Shown: piece by piece, positions 10,801 to 24,200 of the stretch | Numbering within the stretch: position 1 is the first letter of the stretch | How the letters are laid out: each line of letters opens with the position of its first letter | Source: Vicugna pacos | Lineage: Eukaryota; Chordata; Mammalia; Artiodactyla; Camelidae | Direction of reading: 5' to 3' | Length of the DNA: 64,000 bases | NCBI RefSeq assembly: GCF_048564905.1 | Contig: NC_133005.1 | Span: forward strand, 23,801,501-23,865,500 | The notes under the pieces: generated by a model | What the model was told of the DNA's origin: nothing | The model's input: the letters and a program-made list of their open reading frames with translations, nothing else | The model's database searches: none | Position numbers and translations under genes: made by a program

Positions 10801-13800
10801 ACCTGGCGGCTGGCGGCAGCCAGGAGCCCTGCCTCCTCCCCTGAACAGCGGCACAGACCTCCGGGCCCACTCCACCCAGAAATCACATCCTCGAGTGATG
10901 GACCTGAACAACATCCAAGGGCCATCTGATTTATCACTAGCCCGGCTTCCCTGCGGCTTCTTGCTATTTATAAAGAGGTTTCCATTCCCGATGACTCAGC
11001 CTGTCCTCGGCCAGGGCCTGCTGTTCCCCATGGTTGTCACTAGGTGGCAGGCTCTCCTTACCAAACATCTCCATCCCTGGCTCCTCCATGCCCACCCCTG
11101 GGCTGGGTCCTGATTGGACACCCACTCCACAGGTGGCGACAGCTTGTGGTGTTATTTAGAGGGGAGGGTGGGTAGGTCTCATGGCCTACTCCATCAGACA
11201 CAGTAACCCCTATCTGGCACTCCACCATTACAATTGCCTTTTTCTTTCTTTAATGGAAATGCTCATAGCTTGGGATGGAGCCTTCATACCTTATAACGTG
11301 GGAGGGTCCGAGAAGTCCAATCAGCCGTCCCGCCTGTTGTGCCGGGAGAAGCTGAGCTCCTCTCTGACAGAGGCAGAGGCCTCCCAAGGCCATTTTGTGT
11401 GTTGGTGGCAGAGCAGAAATTGGAAACTGGGCCCCTAGCCCCTGTCCTGGAGCCAGCTGTCCCCCAGGTACCGCTCGATGAACTTCCCTGGATGGGGCCC
11501 AGGCCAGGCAGGAGGGGCTGGTGTCCAGGGGAATCTTCAGCAGCCTCGGCACTGACTGTGATGGCTCTGCTCTGCTCCCCAGATGACTGCCCGCCACCCC
11601 CCGCTCCCTTCCCCCACCGCATCGTGGAGCTGAGGACTGGGAACGTCAACAGTCAATTCAGCCTGAACTCCAAGGAGGCGCTTGGCGGGTGAGAGCTAGG
11701 ACCCTGAGCCCCTGGCCCCTGGGGCCTCACATCTCCCCCACACAAGGCCCAAACAGAAGGCCCAGACACACCCCAACTGGACAGGAGCCACGTGGACACA
11801 GTTTCTTCCATGTGGCTGCACTTGTCATGTGCAGGGTGTCACATGGCTGGCGTGTCCTCGTCTCACTGTTGCTCACACAGACACACCATCGGTCATTCAG
11901 TGTTTCTCATGGGAAGCACATAGTATTTTCCTGTCTGTCTCAGTTTTAGGCACCACACTGACCCCCTCAAGGTGATTCCTGCCTTATTAAAAGTCCCGAA
12001 GGTACCCTCAGGGCCCAGGGCCTGTGAGCTGCATGTCAGGGGCCGTCCTTTGATGAGCTTATCCTTCCTGGGCCTGTGGTTGGTGTGGTTCAGCCATTGT
12101 CCCTGCAGCAGGGCTCACAGTTTCAGGAGGGAGTCAGAGCTGGCTGGGACGTGCATTCCCATCTCACAGGGAACTGAGGACCAATCCCCTTACCCCATGC
12201 CCCCTAGAATTCCCTCACTCCAGCCTCTTCCCTCTCCAGGGGCAAGTTTGGAGCCGTCTGTACCTGCGTAGAGAAAGCCACAGGCCTCAAGTTGGCAGCC
12301 AAGGTCATCAAGAAACAGACACCCAAAGACAAGGTAGTGGGGGCTGGCTGTGTGGGAGGGGCAGGGATCCTTGAAGTGGGTGCTTCTTACCTCCCTCCAC
12401 CCACGTGTCTGCATCTGGGGCCTGGTGTGTGAACCTGGATGCGCCGAAGACCTCACACAGATAGACAGATGGACAGAGAGACAGCCCTGCCACAGGGGCC
12501 TGACGCTTCTGGCCATAAACCAGACCCCTCAGTTAGTGAACTTACCCTGGGGACCTCCCCTTCTAGCCATTTCCTCTTCATGCCCTCTGTTTGGTTCAAG
12601 TCATCAAGCGCTGACGAGCGCAGGCTCTGGCCCTGTGCTGGGCGCTGGAGATCCCGAGGGGAAGCCAGTGTGGTCCCCGCCCTCAGGGGGCCCCAGGGTA
12701 AACAGGCCTCTAGGGCTTTGCCTCTAGCACCGGCTTGGGCCTGATTCAGAGGAGGCCGAAAGCAATGTTTGCTCAGGAGTGAAGGAAGGAAGGAAGGAAT
12801 GAATGAGGCAGAGGCTCACACGGAGTGAAGCAGTCGGGTGTGCGAGGAGTGGTGGTGACCTAGTGGCCTGGTGCAATGGGAGCTGTAATTCAAGAAAGGG
12901 CGGGATGGGAGTAGGAGGTGCAGAGGAGGCCCCTGACTCACCCTTGGGGTCAGGAGAGCTTCCTGGACCAGCTGTCTCCTGACTGAAGGCTCTGAAGAAG
13001 GAGGAGCTGTTTTCCAGTGGTGAAGGGAAGGCAGGGGAGAGAGCACCAAGCAGAGGGGACTGTGGAAGGAAGGCCAGAGGGCCAGCAGCGCAGGTGCCTG
13101 CTGGGAACCCTTGAGCTGAGGCCGGGGGAGCTGAGAAGGGAGGTGACTGGCACTTCTGGCAGAGACAACAGCACCTGCAGAGGCTTGGAGCCCAGAAGGA
13201 GCATGAGAAGCAGCTCTGGAGGGAGGCTGAGCCCTGAATTCCTCACAGTGGCTCTGAGCACATTGGAACAGCACAGATTGTCTATGTGACTCTGTCTCTC
13301 TCTCTTGCTCCCGCTCACCAGGGCCTGAATCCTTATTATTGACAGCTGGGTCCCAGGCCTCTACCATGGACCTGGCTCAGCATCAGTGCTCAAGACAAAT
13401 GTGCTGTGTAAATGAATTGGAGTCAGCTATCGCTTCATTCATTATTGGGCACTTTTTCTGTGCCGTGTGCTAGGGAAATGGCAGTGAACCAGAAAGTCCC
13501 TGCTCTCAGGGACTGGCATACAGAACAGGGACAGACAACTAACACCAAACCAAAAGAAAAAGTGTGGAGTCAGGAACTGAGGAGAAGTGCTAGGAAAGAA
13601 AGTCAAGCCAGGTAGGAACAAGGAGTATGGGGCCGCTCAGGTAGGTGGGGAGGTTAGGCTTCCCTGAGGAAGTGGTGTGCCAGGTGGGATATGAACCAAG
13701 GAATGGAATAATGGGAGAAACAGAGCAGTCCAGGCAGTGATGTGATGCTCTGGGGGCACAGGTCTGGGGAGACGCCTGATCTATAGCATTTGCTAATTTT

Positions 13801-16800
13801 CCTGGTGTAAGTATTCCTACCGGTGGCTTGATAAAGCCATGAATGTGACCACTGGCTGGCCAACTTTTTGAAAGTGATAAATAATGACGGCCTTGACTAG
13901 GAAGGCAGTGTGGAGGAGATGAGAAATTACTGGGTTTGTAATCTAGTTTGAAGGCAGAATTAAAGGATTTACTGATGGCTTGGGTGTGGGGTGGAGGAGG
14001 CGAGAATAAGAGAGGAGTCTGGAACAGCGCCTGCCTTTTTGTCCTGCGCACCTGGGTGAAGAGTGACCTCCTTTTGCTGATGGGCAAGCTGGGGCAACTC
14101 AATTGTGGGGAAGAATTTAATTTTGGACACAAGAAATTTGAGATGCCTGTCAGGCAGACATCCAAGGGAATGGCAGTTAGGTGGTTGGAGATATTGGTGT
14201 CTGATTTGAGACTCAATCACATTTGGATGGAATTTCAAGTCACAGGACTTGAAGAGAATGCCCGGGGAGACAGTGTGGGGAGGGGAGTGTTGAGCAGGGA
14301 GGGTGGGGCCCAATATTCAGCCAGGGGGAGGGAAGAACCAGCAAAGGAAAGATGTCTCAGCAGGAATGATGGGGGTGGTGAGGGCACAGGCTTGAAAGTG
14401 GGGAGAAGTGGGAGGCAAGGAGACCAGCGAGGACGAGGAGACAGGGCAGTAGTCTAGGCGCGGTCCTTCAGGTCTGGTCCAGGACGCGGGTGTGGCAGGT
14501 GGAGGGCAGGGAGTGACGATCCTGGATGATACCCCTGACTTCCCTGGTCCCCAGGAAATGGTGAAGCTTGAGATCGAGGTTATGAACCAGCTGAACCATC
14601 GCAACCTGATTCAGCTCTACGCGGCCATCGAGACCCCACATGAGATCGTCCTGTTCATGGAGTAGTGAGTTCCAGCCCTGGGGGCTGGGGGCCGGGTGGG
14701 GGTGACAGTGGGCCCGGAAACAAGCCTGTAGAGGGGTCTGTGCACACAGCATCGAGGGCGGCGAGCTCTTTGAGAGGATTGTGGATGAGGACTATCATCT
14801 GACTGAGGTGGACACCATGGTGTTTGTCAGGCAGATCTGCGACGGGATCCTCTTCATGCACAAGATGAGGGTTCTACACCTGGACCTCAAGGTACTGGGG
14901 TTGGGGCCTCCTGGGAGGGGTCAGGAACAGCATCCCATCATCTGAAATCAGTGTTGCAACCAGCCTCCTACCCCTCCTTCTCTTCCTGCATCTGGCCCTC
15001 CATCTGTAGACTCACTCACTAAGTACCAGGAGCCGGAGATACATCAGAGAGCAAGAAAGCCGTAGTCCCAGCTCTCAGGAGTTCTTAGTTTAGTGCTAAG
15101 TATTTGTTGAAAGGGTCCCTTGAAGTCCTGTGAGCCTCACAATCAGTGTCTCACAGATAAAACTTACTGACAAGTGTTGCAAAAGCGCCTACATCAGTGC
15201 AGGCCCCTGTGAATGTGTGTTCATTTGCTCCACAAATATTTGTTGAGGGCCTACTCTGTGCTAGTCAGTATTCTAGGTGGTGGGGATCCAGCGGTGAACA
15301 AAATAGACAAAAATGCCTGCCCTCGTGGAGCTTATGCTCTGGAAGGGGAATCCAAAAAATACATCGATAAGTACAGCATCGATGTGGCCGTATGCAGGGG
15401 GTAAGCGCTAACAAAAATTTCTAGGGAAAGAATATTTATACCCCTCTTCTGACCTTGCTTGGTACCTTGCCTGTAGCAACTCAGGGAGAGCAAGTAGATT
15501 TCACGGATCCTAACTCTGATCAGCTGGCAGTGGCTGTCGGAGATGTCAGCCGTGGCGTGGAGAGGGCGGAGAGCCCCATGAGTGCCGGGTACTCCCCCGT
15601 CCTTACAACAGTTGTTAATGTTTGTGGGGTAAGTGGCAAGGCAAGGGGAAGATGGAATATGAACACTGAGGTGGGTTAGCACCTATCAGCAAAGTGCATA
15701 GAATTTTCATGTATTCATTTGACAAATACGTACTGAGCACCTGCTCTTGGGTACAGTGCTGAACACGAGCCAGATCATAGGGATGACGAAGACACACCCC
15801 CATCCTGTGGAGCCTCCAGGTCAGTGGGGGAAACAGACATCCCTACAATAATGACAAAATGATTAGGTCATTTTAGACCATCAAAAGTGTTATGGAAAAA
15901 TACGTGAGAGTAATGGGGAGATGTACGAGGTGAAATTGGAGAAGCAGTCTGGGACCGGAGCAGGAGACGTTGCTGCTGGGGCTTGACACCTACTCCGTGT
16001 TACTAGGGCTCAGAGCTGCTCAGGGCTGTTCCGGGTGCTCCTTCCGACAGCCCACTGGGTTGGGTGTGCTGTTACCATTCCCACTGACAAGGGAGGGTAA
16101 GGAGATGGGTATCTATGGGGCCACCGTGGCAGCAGGGAATTTAGGAGGCAGTCATAATAAGCCAGGAGACAGATGACAGGGCTGGAACCAATGGCAGTGG
16201 GGGAGGGATGGGAAGTGGTCAGATGATGGACACATTCTGAAAATAGAGCCCACCTGACCTGTGATGGTCTGGATGTGGGAGAACAGAGGGAAAGGAAGGA
16301 GTGAGGGTGCCTCCTGAGTTTCTGGACAGAGCCGATGCTTGCACGGTGGCTTTGGCACCTGCCATTCTCCCGTGAAAGCCACTTCCTTTAGGGTAGAGCA
16401 GGGACCCCGATTAAACTGCAGTGTCCTAGGAAGAAGCTCAACCTTAAGTTTCTGTATCCTAGAATGTGCCGTTTTCAGGACAGCAATGTTTTTCATCAGT
16501 AAAAGGGTTCATGGTCAAGTAAGTTGGGTGAACCACAGCCTGAAGGCACTGCCCAGGCCTCTAGCTGCAGGGATTCTCAGGAAGTCCCGTGTCCCCAAGA
16601 AGGAGGTCTGAGTCTGTCTTTTTCTTATTTTTTAATTTTTTTGGTCTTTTTTTAAAAATTGAAGTGTAGTTGATTTACAATGTTAGTTTCAGTTGTAAAG
16701 CAAAGTGTTTCAATATATATACATATAGATACATGTATTTTCAGACCATGATAGCTTAAAAAAATTTTTTTATTTATATATTTATAGTCAGTTTTGGGGG

Positions 16801-19800
16801 AGGGTATAGCTCAATTGGTAGCATGCACAAGGTCCTGTGTTCAATCCCAAGTAACTCCATTAAGTAAGTAAATAAATAAATAAACCTAATTACCCCCTCC
16901 TCAAAAAAAAAGTTTAAAGTATAGTCAGTTTACAACATTGTCTCAATTTCTGGTGTACAGCATAATGTTTCAGTCATACGTTAAGCTTATTACAAGAATT
17001 TGAATATACTTCCCTGTGCTATAAAGTAGGTCTCTGTTGTTTATTTTAAGATAGTAGTGTGTATCTGTTAATCCTAAACTCCTAATTAATCTCTCCCCTC
17101 CTTTCCCCTTTGGTAACTATGGTTTGTTTTCTATGTCTGTGAGTCTGTCCCTGGCTTGTAAATAAAATTTGTATCTTTTTTTAGATTCCACGTATAAGTG
17201 ATATTGTATGTTGTCTTTCTCTGTCTGACTTAACTTCACTTAATATGAGCATCTCTAGGTCCATCCATGTTGCTGCAAATGGCATTATTTCATTCTTTTT
17301 TATGGCTGAGTAATATTCCATTGTGTGTGTGTGTTTGTGTGTGTGTATACTGGATCTGTCTTGTTTCCCCTACCAGCTGGGGCCTTTCTTTCCTTCCCTG
17401 TTTTGGTAGAACACCAGGTAGAGCTACTGAAGTCACTAGCGTCCTGCTCTGAGTGAGCACAGTAGTTTGAAAGGACCTTCCAAAAGCCTGTCATGGGGCC
17501 TCTAAAAAGATGCCCAAAGAGCGCAGACGAAGAACAAAAGTCTGTTAAATGGCCAGGTCGGGAGGTGGAGGCCTTTGGCCAGTCTCAGAGGTCAGCAGCA
17601 ACTCGCTTCAAGCCATGCGTGGCCGTGTTGCTGGGGCTTCCAGTATGTCAGGAGGTGCTGAAAAATCAGGAAATCAGAGTTTTTGTGTAAAATCTGCCTT
17701 TTAAACATTGTTAACTACTTAAAAAGTTTCTGCCCTACAACCTCAGATTAGCCCTGTGTCCTTGTGTCACATGAAGAGGAAATGGAGGCCCAGAGAGGGA
17801 GGGACTAGACTTGCAGTGACTTCTCATGATCCCCTGTGCTTGGGGCACAGGCTTCCTGGGAGCCTTGGCTGAGAACCTACTGGGTGCTTTGTTAGATGCT
17901 GAGGGTGGGGAACAAGGAAGCCTGGAGAAGACGGTTCCTTCCCTGGAAGAGCCCCTCTCAGGCCTCCGGATTCTCCTCTGTGCCTGAAGCAGGCAGGTCT
18001 GAGGGTCCCTAATAGGCTGTCCACTCTGGTGGCCTGGGTTTCTGCTCCAGGGAGCCTGGGACTTGGGTGGACTTGAACGAGGAGGGAGGGTGAGCCAGGT
18101 CAGAGGTCAATCCAGGCCACCCCCTTCTTCTCAGCCAGAGAACATCCTGTGTGTCAACACCACGGGCCATTTGGTGAAGATCATTGACTTCGGCCTGGCA
18201 CGGAGGTACCACCCTGGTGGGCAGGGAGGATGGGTGACAGGGGGAAGCTTAGAGGGTCCCTGGAAACGGCTGGAGTTGTTCCCTGAGCTCTTTGTCTCAC
18301 CTCTAGGTATAACCCCAATGAGAAGCTGAAGGTGAATTTTGGGACCCCAGAGTTCCTGTCACCTGAGGTGGTGAATTACGACCAAATCTCCGATAAGACA
18401 GACATGTGGAGTATGGGGGTCATTACCTACATGCTGTGAGTCCTGAAAGAGAGTGGTGTTTACGGGCTTGGGGTACATGGTGGGCGGCTGAGGCCGAGAT
18501 TGATTCCACCTACCCACTCCCTCAGTCAGGGGTTTGCTGAGCATTGGGAGTGCTAGGGAGGACCACGAAAGGGAACTTTGTACCCATTTTATAGATGGAG
18601 AAACCAAAGCCTCCGAAGGCATAGCATCCCAGCCCAGGGCTCTGGACAGCAGACCTTTGATGTCCCAGTGCACCCATCATTCCTCTTCTTCACTGTAACC
18701 CTGGGAAGCTGGGATGATTAAGCCCATTTTACAGATGAGAAGAGTGAGGCTCAGAGAGGGAAAGTGACTTGCCCAAGGTCACCCAGCCAGATTCGAACCC
18801 AGGTCTGTCTCACTTGAGAGGCTGGGGGTCTTTTCAGCACTCCGTGCTACTTCCTAGGATCTGCCCGCATCCCTGACCCAATTTCACCTCCCTACCCACT
18901 GCCATCCTCTCCCTCCAGGCTGAGTGGCCTCTCCCCCTTCCTGGGAGATGATGACACGGAGACCCTGAACAATGTTCTATCAGGCAACTGGTACTTTGAT
19001 GAGGAGACCTTCGAGGCTGTGTCAGATGAAGCCAAAGACTTTGTCTCCAACCTCATCGTCAAGGACCAGCGGTGAGGCTCACCCCAGGACACGAACCCTG
19101 TGTGTGCAAGCCCAGTGTGTGCTTGTGCCAGCTGGGTGGGTAACCGGGCTGGAAGGCCAGCAGGGTGGTGCCTTACTGGATGCCACCCACCCTTACTGGA
19201 CCGCCCCCTCCCCACAGGGCCCGGATGAACGCTGCCCAGTGCCTTGCTCACCCCTGGCTCAACAACCTGGCAGAGAAAGCCAAGCGCTGTAACCGACGCC
19301 TCAAGTCCCAGATCCTGCTTAAGAAATACCTCATGAAGAGGCGCTGGAAGGTACCACTGGGCTGGTGGGGGGGAGGAGGGAGGGCGTACAGGCAGGAAGA
19401 GCTCTGGCCCCACCAGTCCTGCCTTGGCTGGTTCTGTCTGGAAAACAGAATTGGTTTTTCTCTCTTTGTCTTGGGCTGGCTCCTGCACTGGGTGGTGGCC
19501 CTCTACCCACCCCCTCCACCCTGAGAAAGGCATCCACTTGTGGCTCGGGCTCAGGAAAAGGTCTCTGACTCCATCACAGCCTTTGCTCCCTCATTTCACA
19601 AATATTTCTTGAGCATCTACTACTTCTAGGCACTGGGGATACACTAGTGGACAAAGAGACAAGGATTTCAGTCTTTTGTGGCCTTACTTTTAGTAGGAGG
19701 TGGGAGTTATTAAAAGGGCTTAAGGAAGGGCTCTAGAAAAAAATAAAGATCTTCAGGAGTGCCAAGGAGAGACTGCTCTTCTAAATAGGGTGGCCATGGA

Positions 19801-20388
19801 GGGCACACTAAGAAGGAGCATGTGAACAAAATCCTGGAGGTGAGGGCTGAGCCACGCTGGTACTGGAGGGAAGAGTGTCCCAGGCAGAGGGAACAGCTGG
19901 TGCAAAGGCCCTGAGGCAGAAGCATGGTTGTCAAGTGTAGAGAACAGGTAGGAGGCCAGTGAGGCTGGAATAAGCAAGAGGGTAGAGGAGACGTTGAAGA
20001 GGAACATGAGGCAGGGCATGGAAGGACTCGGCCATGGTGAGGGGTTTATCTTTTACTTGGACTGCAATAGGAACCACTGAAACGTCTTGAGCAGAGCGGT
20101 ACTCAAGTTGGCTGATGAATCTGTTGAATGAGGGCAGGAGTCCAGGAGGCTGCAGTGTCATGGCGCCTCCTGTGGCCATTTAGGGCACTGCACCCACCCT
20201 GGCGTTGGGCCCTCCTGGAACGAAGGGGACCTTGGGAGACACTCAGTAGCCCTACAGCTTTTCCTCTGCCATGTTGCTGACTGGGACCTCTCTCCTTCAT
20301 CCCTCAGAAAAACTTCATTGCTGTCAGCGCTGCCAACCGCTTCAAGAAGATCAGCAGCTCGGGGGCACTGATGGCTCTGGGGGTCTGA
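7824..20388 (+). CDS. MYLK2: MYLK2, skeletal-muscle myosin light chain kinase
   Basis: Ca2+/calmodulin-dependent serine/threonine kinase that phosphorylates the regulatory light chain of skeletal myosin. Coding exons: 7824-7875, 8350-8905, 9753-10054, 11583-11688, 12240-12333, 14555-14664, 14750-14891, 18135-18205, 18307-18435, 18919-19071, 19218-19350, 20308-20388. All have GT-AG borders and phases join without a stop, giving 642 residues (human about 596). Residues 1-330 are an acidic, proline-rich N-terminus with an expanded nine-residue repeat. The kinase domain spans about 331-586: glycine loop near 338-343, ATP lysine K360, catalytic D452 in HLDLKPEN, metal-binding D472 in DFG. A basic tail with RRWKKNFIAVSAANRFKK at about 615-632 is the autoinhibitory/calmodulin-binding segment; it is split between the last two exons. 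The start matches the human MATENGAVEL. The kinase core is almost identical to what I recall of the human protein, so the call is firm. Confidence 0.97.
8397..8585 (+). repeat. MYLK2: 27-bp coding tandem repeat in MYLK2 exon 2
   Basis: Seven in-frame 27-base units encode nine-residue repeats of the type KDPGPPDPE or KELGPPNPE (unit starts 8397, 8424, 8451, 8478, 8505, 8532, 8559). Units three and four are identical base for base, a sign of recent duplication; the last unit is diverged. The remembered human protein has about two such units, which accounts for most of the 46-residue length difference. Confidence 0.9.
9180..9640. other. AT-rich stretch in MYLK2 intron 2
   Basis: About 450 bases rich in TAAT/ATTA-type words, very unlike the GC-rich exons on either side. 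No known transposon or coding potential was recognised. Confidence 0.4.
12820..14450 (-). mobile_element. L2 fragments, antisense, MYLK2 intron 5
   Basis: Two long stretches (about 12820-13270 and 13430-14450) show phrases of the antisense L2 consensus: ATTGGGCACTTTTTCTGTGC, CAGTGAACCAGAAAGTCCC, GAGATGCCTGTCAGGCAGAC. They are old, diverged and non-coding. More antisense L2 lies in intron 7 at about 15195-15420 and 15700-16290. Confidence 0.55.
16640..17345 (-). mobile_element. L1 3' ends, antisense, MYLK2 intron 7
   Basis: Two antisense L1 3' termini lie in tandem. One covers about 16640-16745. The second starts with a T-rich run near 16760 and reaches into the end of the ORF2 region (CCATCCATGTTGCTGCAAAT near 17260), stopping at a GT microsatellite near 17320. 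The second copy is interrupted by a camelid SINE at 16795-16919. Confidence 0.7.
16795..16919 (+). mobile_element. Camelid tRNA-derived SINE (vic-1 type)
   Basis: The head has a tRNA-like A box (TATAGCTCAATTGGTAGCATG) and B box (GGTCCTGTGTTCAATCCC). These are followed by CTCCATTAAGTAAGTAAATAAATAA, CCTAATTACCCCCTCC and an A-tail. This is the layout of the camelid vic-1 family. The insert is bounded by perfect 12-bp target-site duplications, TATAGTCAGTTT, at 16783-16794 and 16920-16931, within an older antisense L1. It is not a functional tRNA gene. Confidence 0.85.
18690..18810 (-). mobile_element. MIR SINE, antisense
   Basis: Contains CCCATTTTACAGATGAGAAG, GAGGCTCAGAGAGGGAAAGT and TTGCCCAAGGTCACCCAGCC, the reverse complement of the MIR core. 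It lies in MYLK2 intron 9. Confidence 0.8.
19585..20140 (-). mobile_element. L2 fragment, antisense, MYLK2 intron 11
   Basis: Shows antisense L2 phrases: TTGAGCATCTACTACTTCTAGG, GGGATACACTAGTGGACAAA, AGGGAACAGCTGGTGCAAAGG. Diverged and non-coding. Confidence 0.6.
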
Positions 20389-21285
20389 GCCCCTGGAGCA
20401 GCTGATGCCTGGACGCAGCCGCACGGTGGTTGGGGCTGAGGCCACACAGCCCAGAAAGCCGGAGCAGATGGGCCAGGTCCCCAGGGCAGGCTGGCCAGGA
20501 CAAGGCAGCGCCAGGCTGGGAGGCTCGGGGCTCCCCACGCCCCCGTGCAGTGACCGCTTCCCCGACATGAGCCGCCTCGGATGTGGCCTGACTCCATCCT
20601 GCTAATGCCTCCCTAGACAGGGCTCCGGCCCATCAGCCAGAGCCCAGACTCCAAAGGCCCTGTGGTTCCCGCCCCAGCTCCCGCTCCTAGAACTGCTGCT
20701 CGGTGACCCCTGCTTGGCCTCACCTGGGGCATCCCTGGCCTGGGCTTGCTCCTAGCCGGAGTGGGAGGGCTGGGGGGGTCCCAGCTTGTGGGATTTCTGC
20801 CTTTGTGGATGGGAGGCCCTTGGTGGGGCAGGAAGGCAGACGGCTGATTCCTAAGGCCCAGCTGCCAAGGGAGACAGAGCAGCCTTTGTGAAAAAGGACC
20901 TCTATGCCCCCATCCGCCTCCCCACTCCCAACAGATAAGGCCTAGCACACACCATCTGGCTTGGGCCCGGTCCCCGCCCACCTTCCTAGCGACCACCAAC
21001 ACACAGGAACTGCGAGTGAGAGACAGGATGAGAGAGAGGACGCCCAACCCAAGTCTGGTGGAGGGGGAGGGGAGAGGCCTGGGGGACAGAGGAGACCACC
21101 CCCGAGCTTGCCTGAGGGCCAGGCTGGCCCAACCCAGCCACTCTGGGCCCCCATCCCAAGGGTCACCCACAGCCTCAGATGATAGGGTTGGCAGGCCCAG
21201 GAGGAGTGGGGAGACTGTTGGGCAGCCCCCAACCTGCTCTCAGCTTGTGCCTTGTAAATAAATGTACAGGTTGTATGTGGCCTCC
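20389..21285 (+). other. MYLK2: MYLK2 3' UTR and poly(A) signal
   Basis: The sequence after the TGA stop has no further conserved coding. AATAAA lies at 21257-21262 (in GTAAATAAATGT), followed within 30 bases by a GT-rich tract from about 21285, the usual downstream element. Cleavage should fall near 21275-21285, giving a 3' UTR of about 0.9 kb. Confidence 0.8.
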
Positions 21286-24200
21286 TTCTCTGTGTGTGTG
21301 AGGTCACAGTCGGCCACTGTTCCCCAAGCACTTCTGCGGGCCAGGCACTTTAGTGGAACTGCATATGCAGTGTTGTTGCTCTGGATGCAGCCTCAGGAGC
21401 CAGGCTGCCCAGCATGTAATCCGGGCAAGTGGCTACCCCTTTTGTGCCTCAGTTTGCTCATTGGGGGAGTTGGGGAGGGTCACAGCACCAGTCAACGTTC
21501 ATGCGTAATGACTGTGTGCCAGGCTTTATTCAAGTGCTTGTGTGTTTATTCATTCATTTACACCTCACAGCAAGGTGATGAGGTAGATATTATTATTATT
21601 CCTATTTTACTGAGGGGGAAACTGAGGCTTAGAGAGGGGAAGGAAGTTGAAGGCTTGTCAACAAATCAGAACCTGGGGCTTAGAATGAACTCTGGTCACC
21701 CCAGAGCAAGGCTCTGCCCAGGGACCCACCCTGCTTCTCACAGAAAAAAGTGTCTAAGCCGAAAGCAGAGTCTCCAGGTGGAGCCAGGAGTCTGAGCAGG
21801 TCTGTGATGCTGAGTACTGTGGGAGACAGCTGTTTTCTCATTTCTCCCATGGGCCCCAGCCCGCCCCACCCCAGGCCTGCAATGCAGGGGGTGGGGTGCC
21901 ATTTGCTGGAGGGGGCAGCCCAGAGGGCAAGAGAGATTAACCCTAATAGGGTGCAGCTTTCCGGCTGCGAGGATGACTGTGGGACTGGCCGAAGTGAGGC
22001 AGCTGGGCGGCCTGCTGGGGGCGTAGCAGTTCCAGCAGGAATGGCAGTGATGAGAGTTCACGGGCACTGAGCTGAGTGCCTGCTGGGTGCCTGCCCTGGC
22101 CCAGCTCTGCGATCACACGGACTGCTCTTAGTCACCCTGCATGGCAGGCGTTATGTCCATTTCTCCGAGGAGGAAGCCAAGACTCAGGGAGGTTAAGCCA
22201 CTTGCTCAGGGTCACACAGCTAGTTGGTGCAGAGCCAGGATTTCTACCCGGTCTGGACCCAGAGCCCATGCTCTTAACTGCTACCCTGTCTGCCTCTGAG
22301 AAATCATAGAAGGAGACCTTGATCCTTTATCCCTCCATCCCCTGCCTCCATGGACCCTGGCCTGGAGGGCCAGGCCAGCTCCTCAACCCGACCTCTGCCC
22401 TGTTCCAGCAGATGGGTTCAGAGTCCCACTGTAGCAGGTGTCACATGGGGCAGGCTATAGGGGCCTTTGAGGTCTGAGCCTGCTAGGGTTTGCATTTGGG
22501 GCTTGCGGAGGCAGAAGGGCCTGGGGAGCCTGGTTTGGGTTCTTGTTGGAGGATGTGCTTATGCACAAGGCCCCTAGGGCTGTGGATCCCTGCCTGCCTG
22601 CCCGCCCGCCCGCCACCTGCTAGCTGGGCCAGGCCTGTGGTTTCCTCTGAGTTCTCTCGCCCTTGCTGGCCCCCACCCAGGCTGAGCCTTGGCCACACAG
22701 CGTGATGATGAGGGATGAGTCACCACCATCGTGGAGGGGTAAGGAAATGAGCTCCAGCCAGTGCAGAGATACAGGGTCTGGATCCAGCTGGGGAAACCGA
22801 GGCCAAAGCGAGAAGGCCCCTCAACAGAGACAGCAACAGTTGGGACTAGAACCCAGGACTCCCGACTCCCAGCTCGAGCCTCAATTTCTTCCCTGATGGT
22901 ATGCAAATGACAACCTCAACCCACTGTCTTCTGCCACTCTGAGGGCCATTGTGACACCTGAGAGGTGGGATAGGGTGCTCATTCACCCTGTTTCACAGGC
23001 GAGGAAACAGGTTCAGAGAGGGAAAGTGGCCTGCCCAAGGCTACACAGCAAATTAACATGTCCTGGGAAGGAAGCCCACCGGAACCTTGGAACAGGGCTA
23101 ATCACTGCCTCTGTTCCTATCCCCTCCTGGGAGTACATCTCAGAAAGCTCTTTTTGATTCATCAGTTGCCTTTTGGGCCTCCCCTGGTCCCTGGAAGTAA
23201 AGGCTACAGACTTGACAATATGGAGGGGGAAATGATGGGGGCCTCGGAGCACACCCAAGAGAAAGCTGGGGTGACAGCCCCTGCTGTGGGACTGTCTTTG
23301 CCTCTCTGCAAGCCTGGGTCCAGCCCCATGGCCTTCACCAGAGCTCCCATCCCCAGCAGCCTTGGAGCCGCCCTGGTGGAGGGGGTAAATCCATGCTCAT
23401 TTGGGCCTACCAGCTGGAGCCAGAGGCACTGGGTCTGGATCTGGGGTTCTACAAGTCCCGAGTACCAGGCTGTGAGCATCCCCTGCACCTTGCTTCTTGG
23501 TGTGCCCCCCCACCACGGTGCCTGTGTTGTGGGCTCCCCCTGCACGGTGCCCATCCCGATGCTGACACTAACTTCCTTGCAAGGTGCTCTGTGTACCAGG
23601 GGGCCAGGGCCACGAGCTTCTCCTGCTCAGCGTCCTGGGCCCCCCTTGTGGGCTCAGAAGGGTTAACACCTTCAATAGGAGAGTTCCTCCCCACGGGTCC
23701 CAGCCCAGAGAGCGTTCCTCCAAGACTATTTCCTGCCGCTGGGCCTTGGCCAGGCCCACAGTGACCACCCCCATGGGTCTGAGGCCGCATCTGGTTTGGA
23801 TTACACCAGGGCTGGTGACGCTGCCTTTTCCTGTTGGCGTCCAGTGGCCTTGAATTCCACCGGCCACCTTGGACCCAACAGGGCAGTTGTGGGAAAAGAT
23901 TCAGCCAGTGACAGGGCTGCCCGAGGGTGTGAAGCAGCCAGGGCTGTCCTGAAGGATGTGCCCACCTGGACCCAACTCCTGCTCGCACAGCTAGCTACAC
24001 ACCTGTTCTTCCTTCACTCTAATGGGTGTTATTTACTGAGCACCTGGCCCTGTACCATGTGGTTCCCAGGGATACATGCGTTTCATCCCCACCCTGTTAG
24101 TGGGGTATTTTCATTATCAGCATTTCACAGGTAGAGAAACTGAAGCCCAGGGAGTTTACAGGTAAGCCCATGGGTTCCAAGCCAGTAAGTAGTGGAGTCA

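Noticed and set aside
16795-16919. A tRNA gene
   Set aside because: A and B boxes are present but the cloverleaf cannot close and a SINE tail follows; target-site duplications show it is a retroposed SINE.
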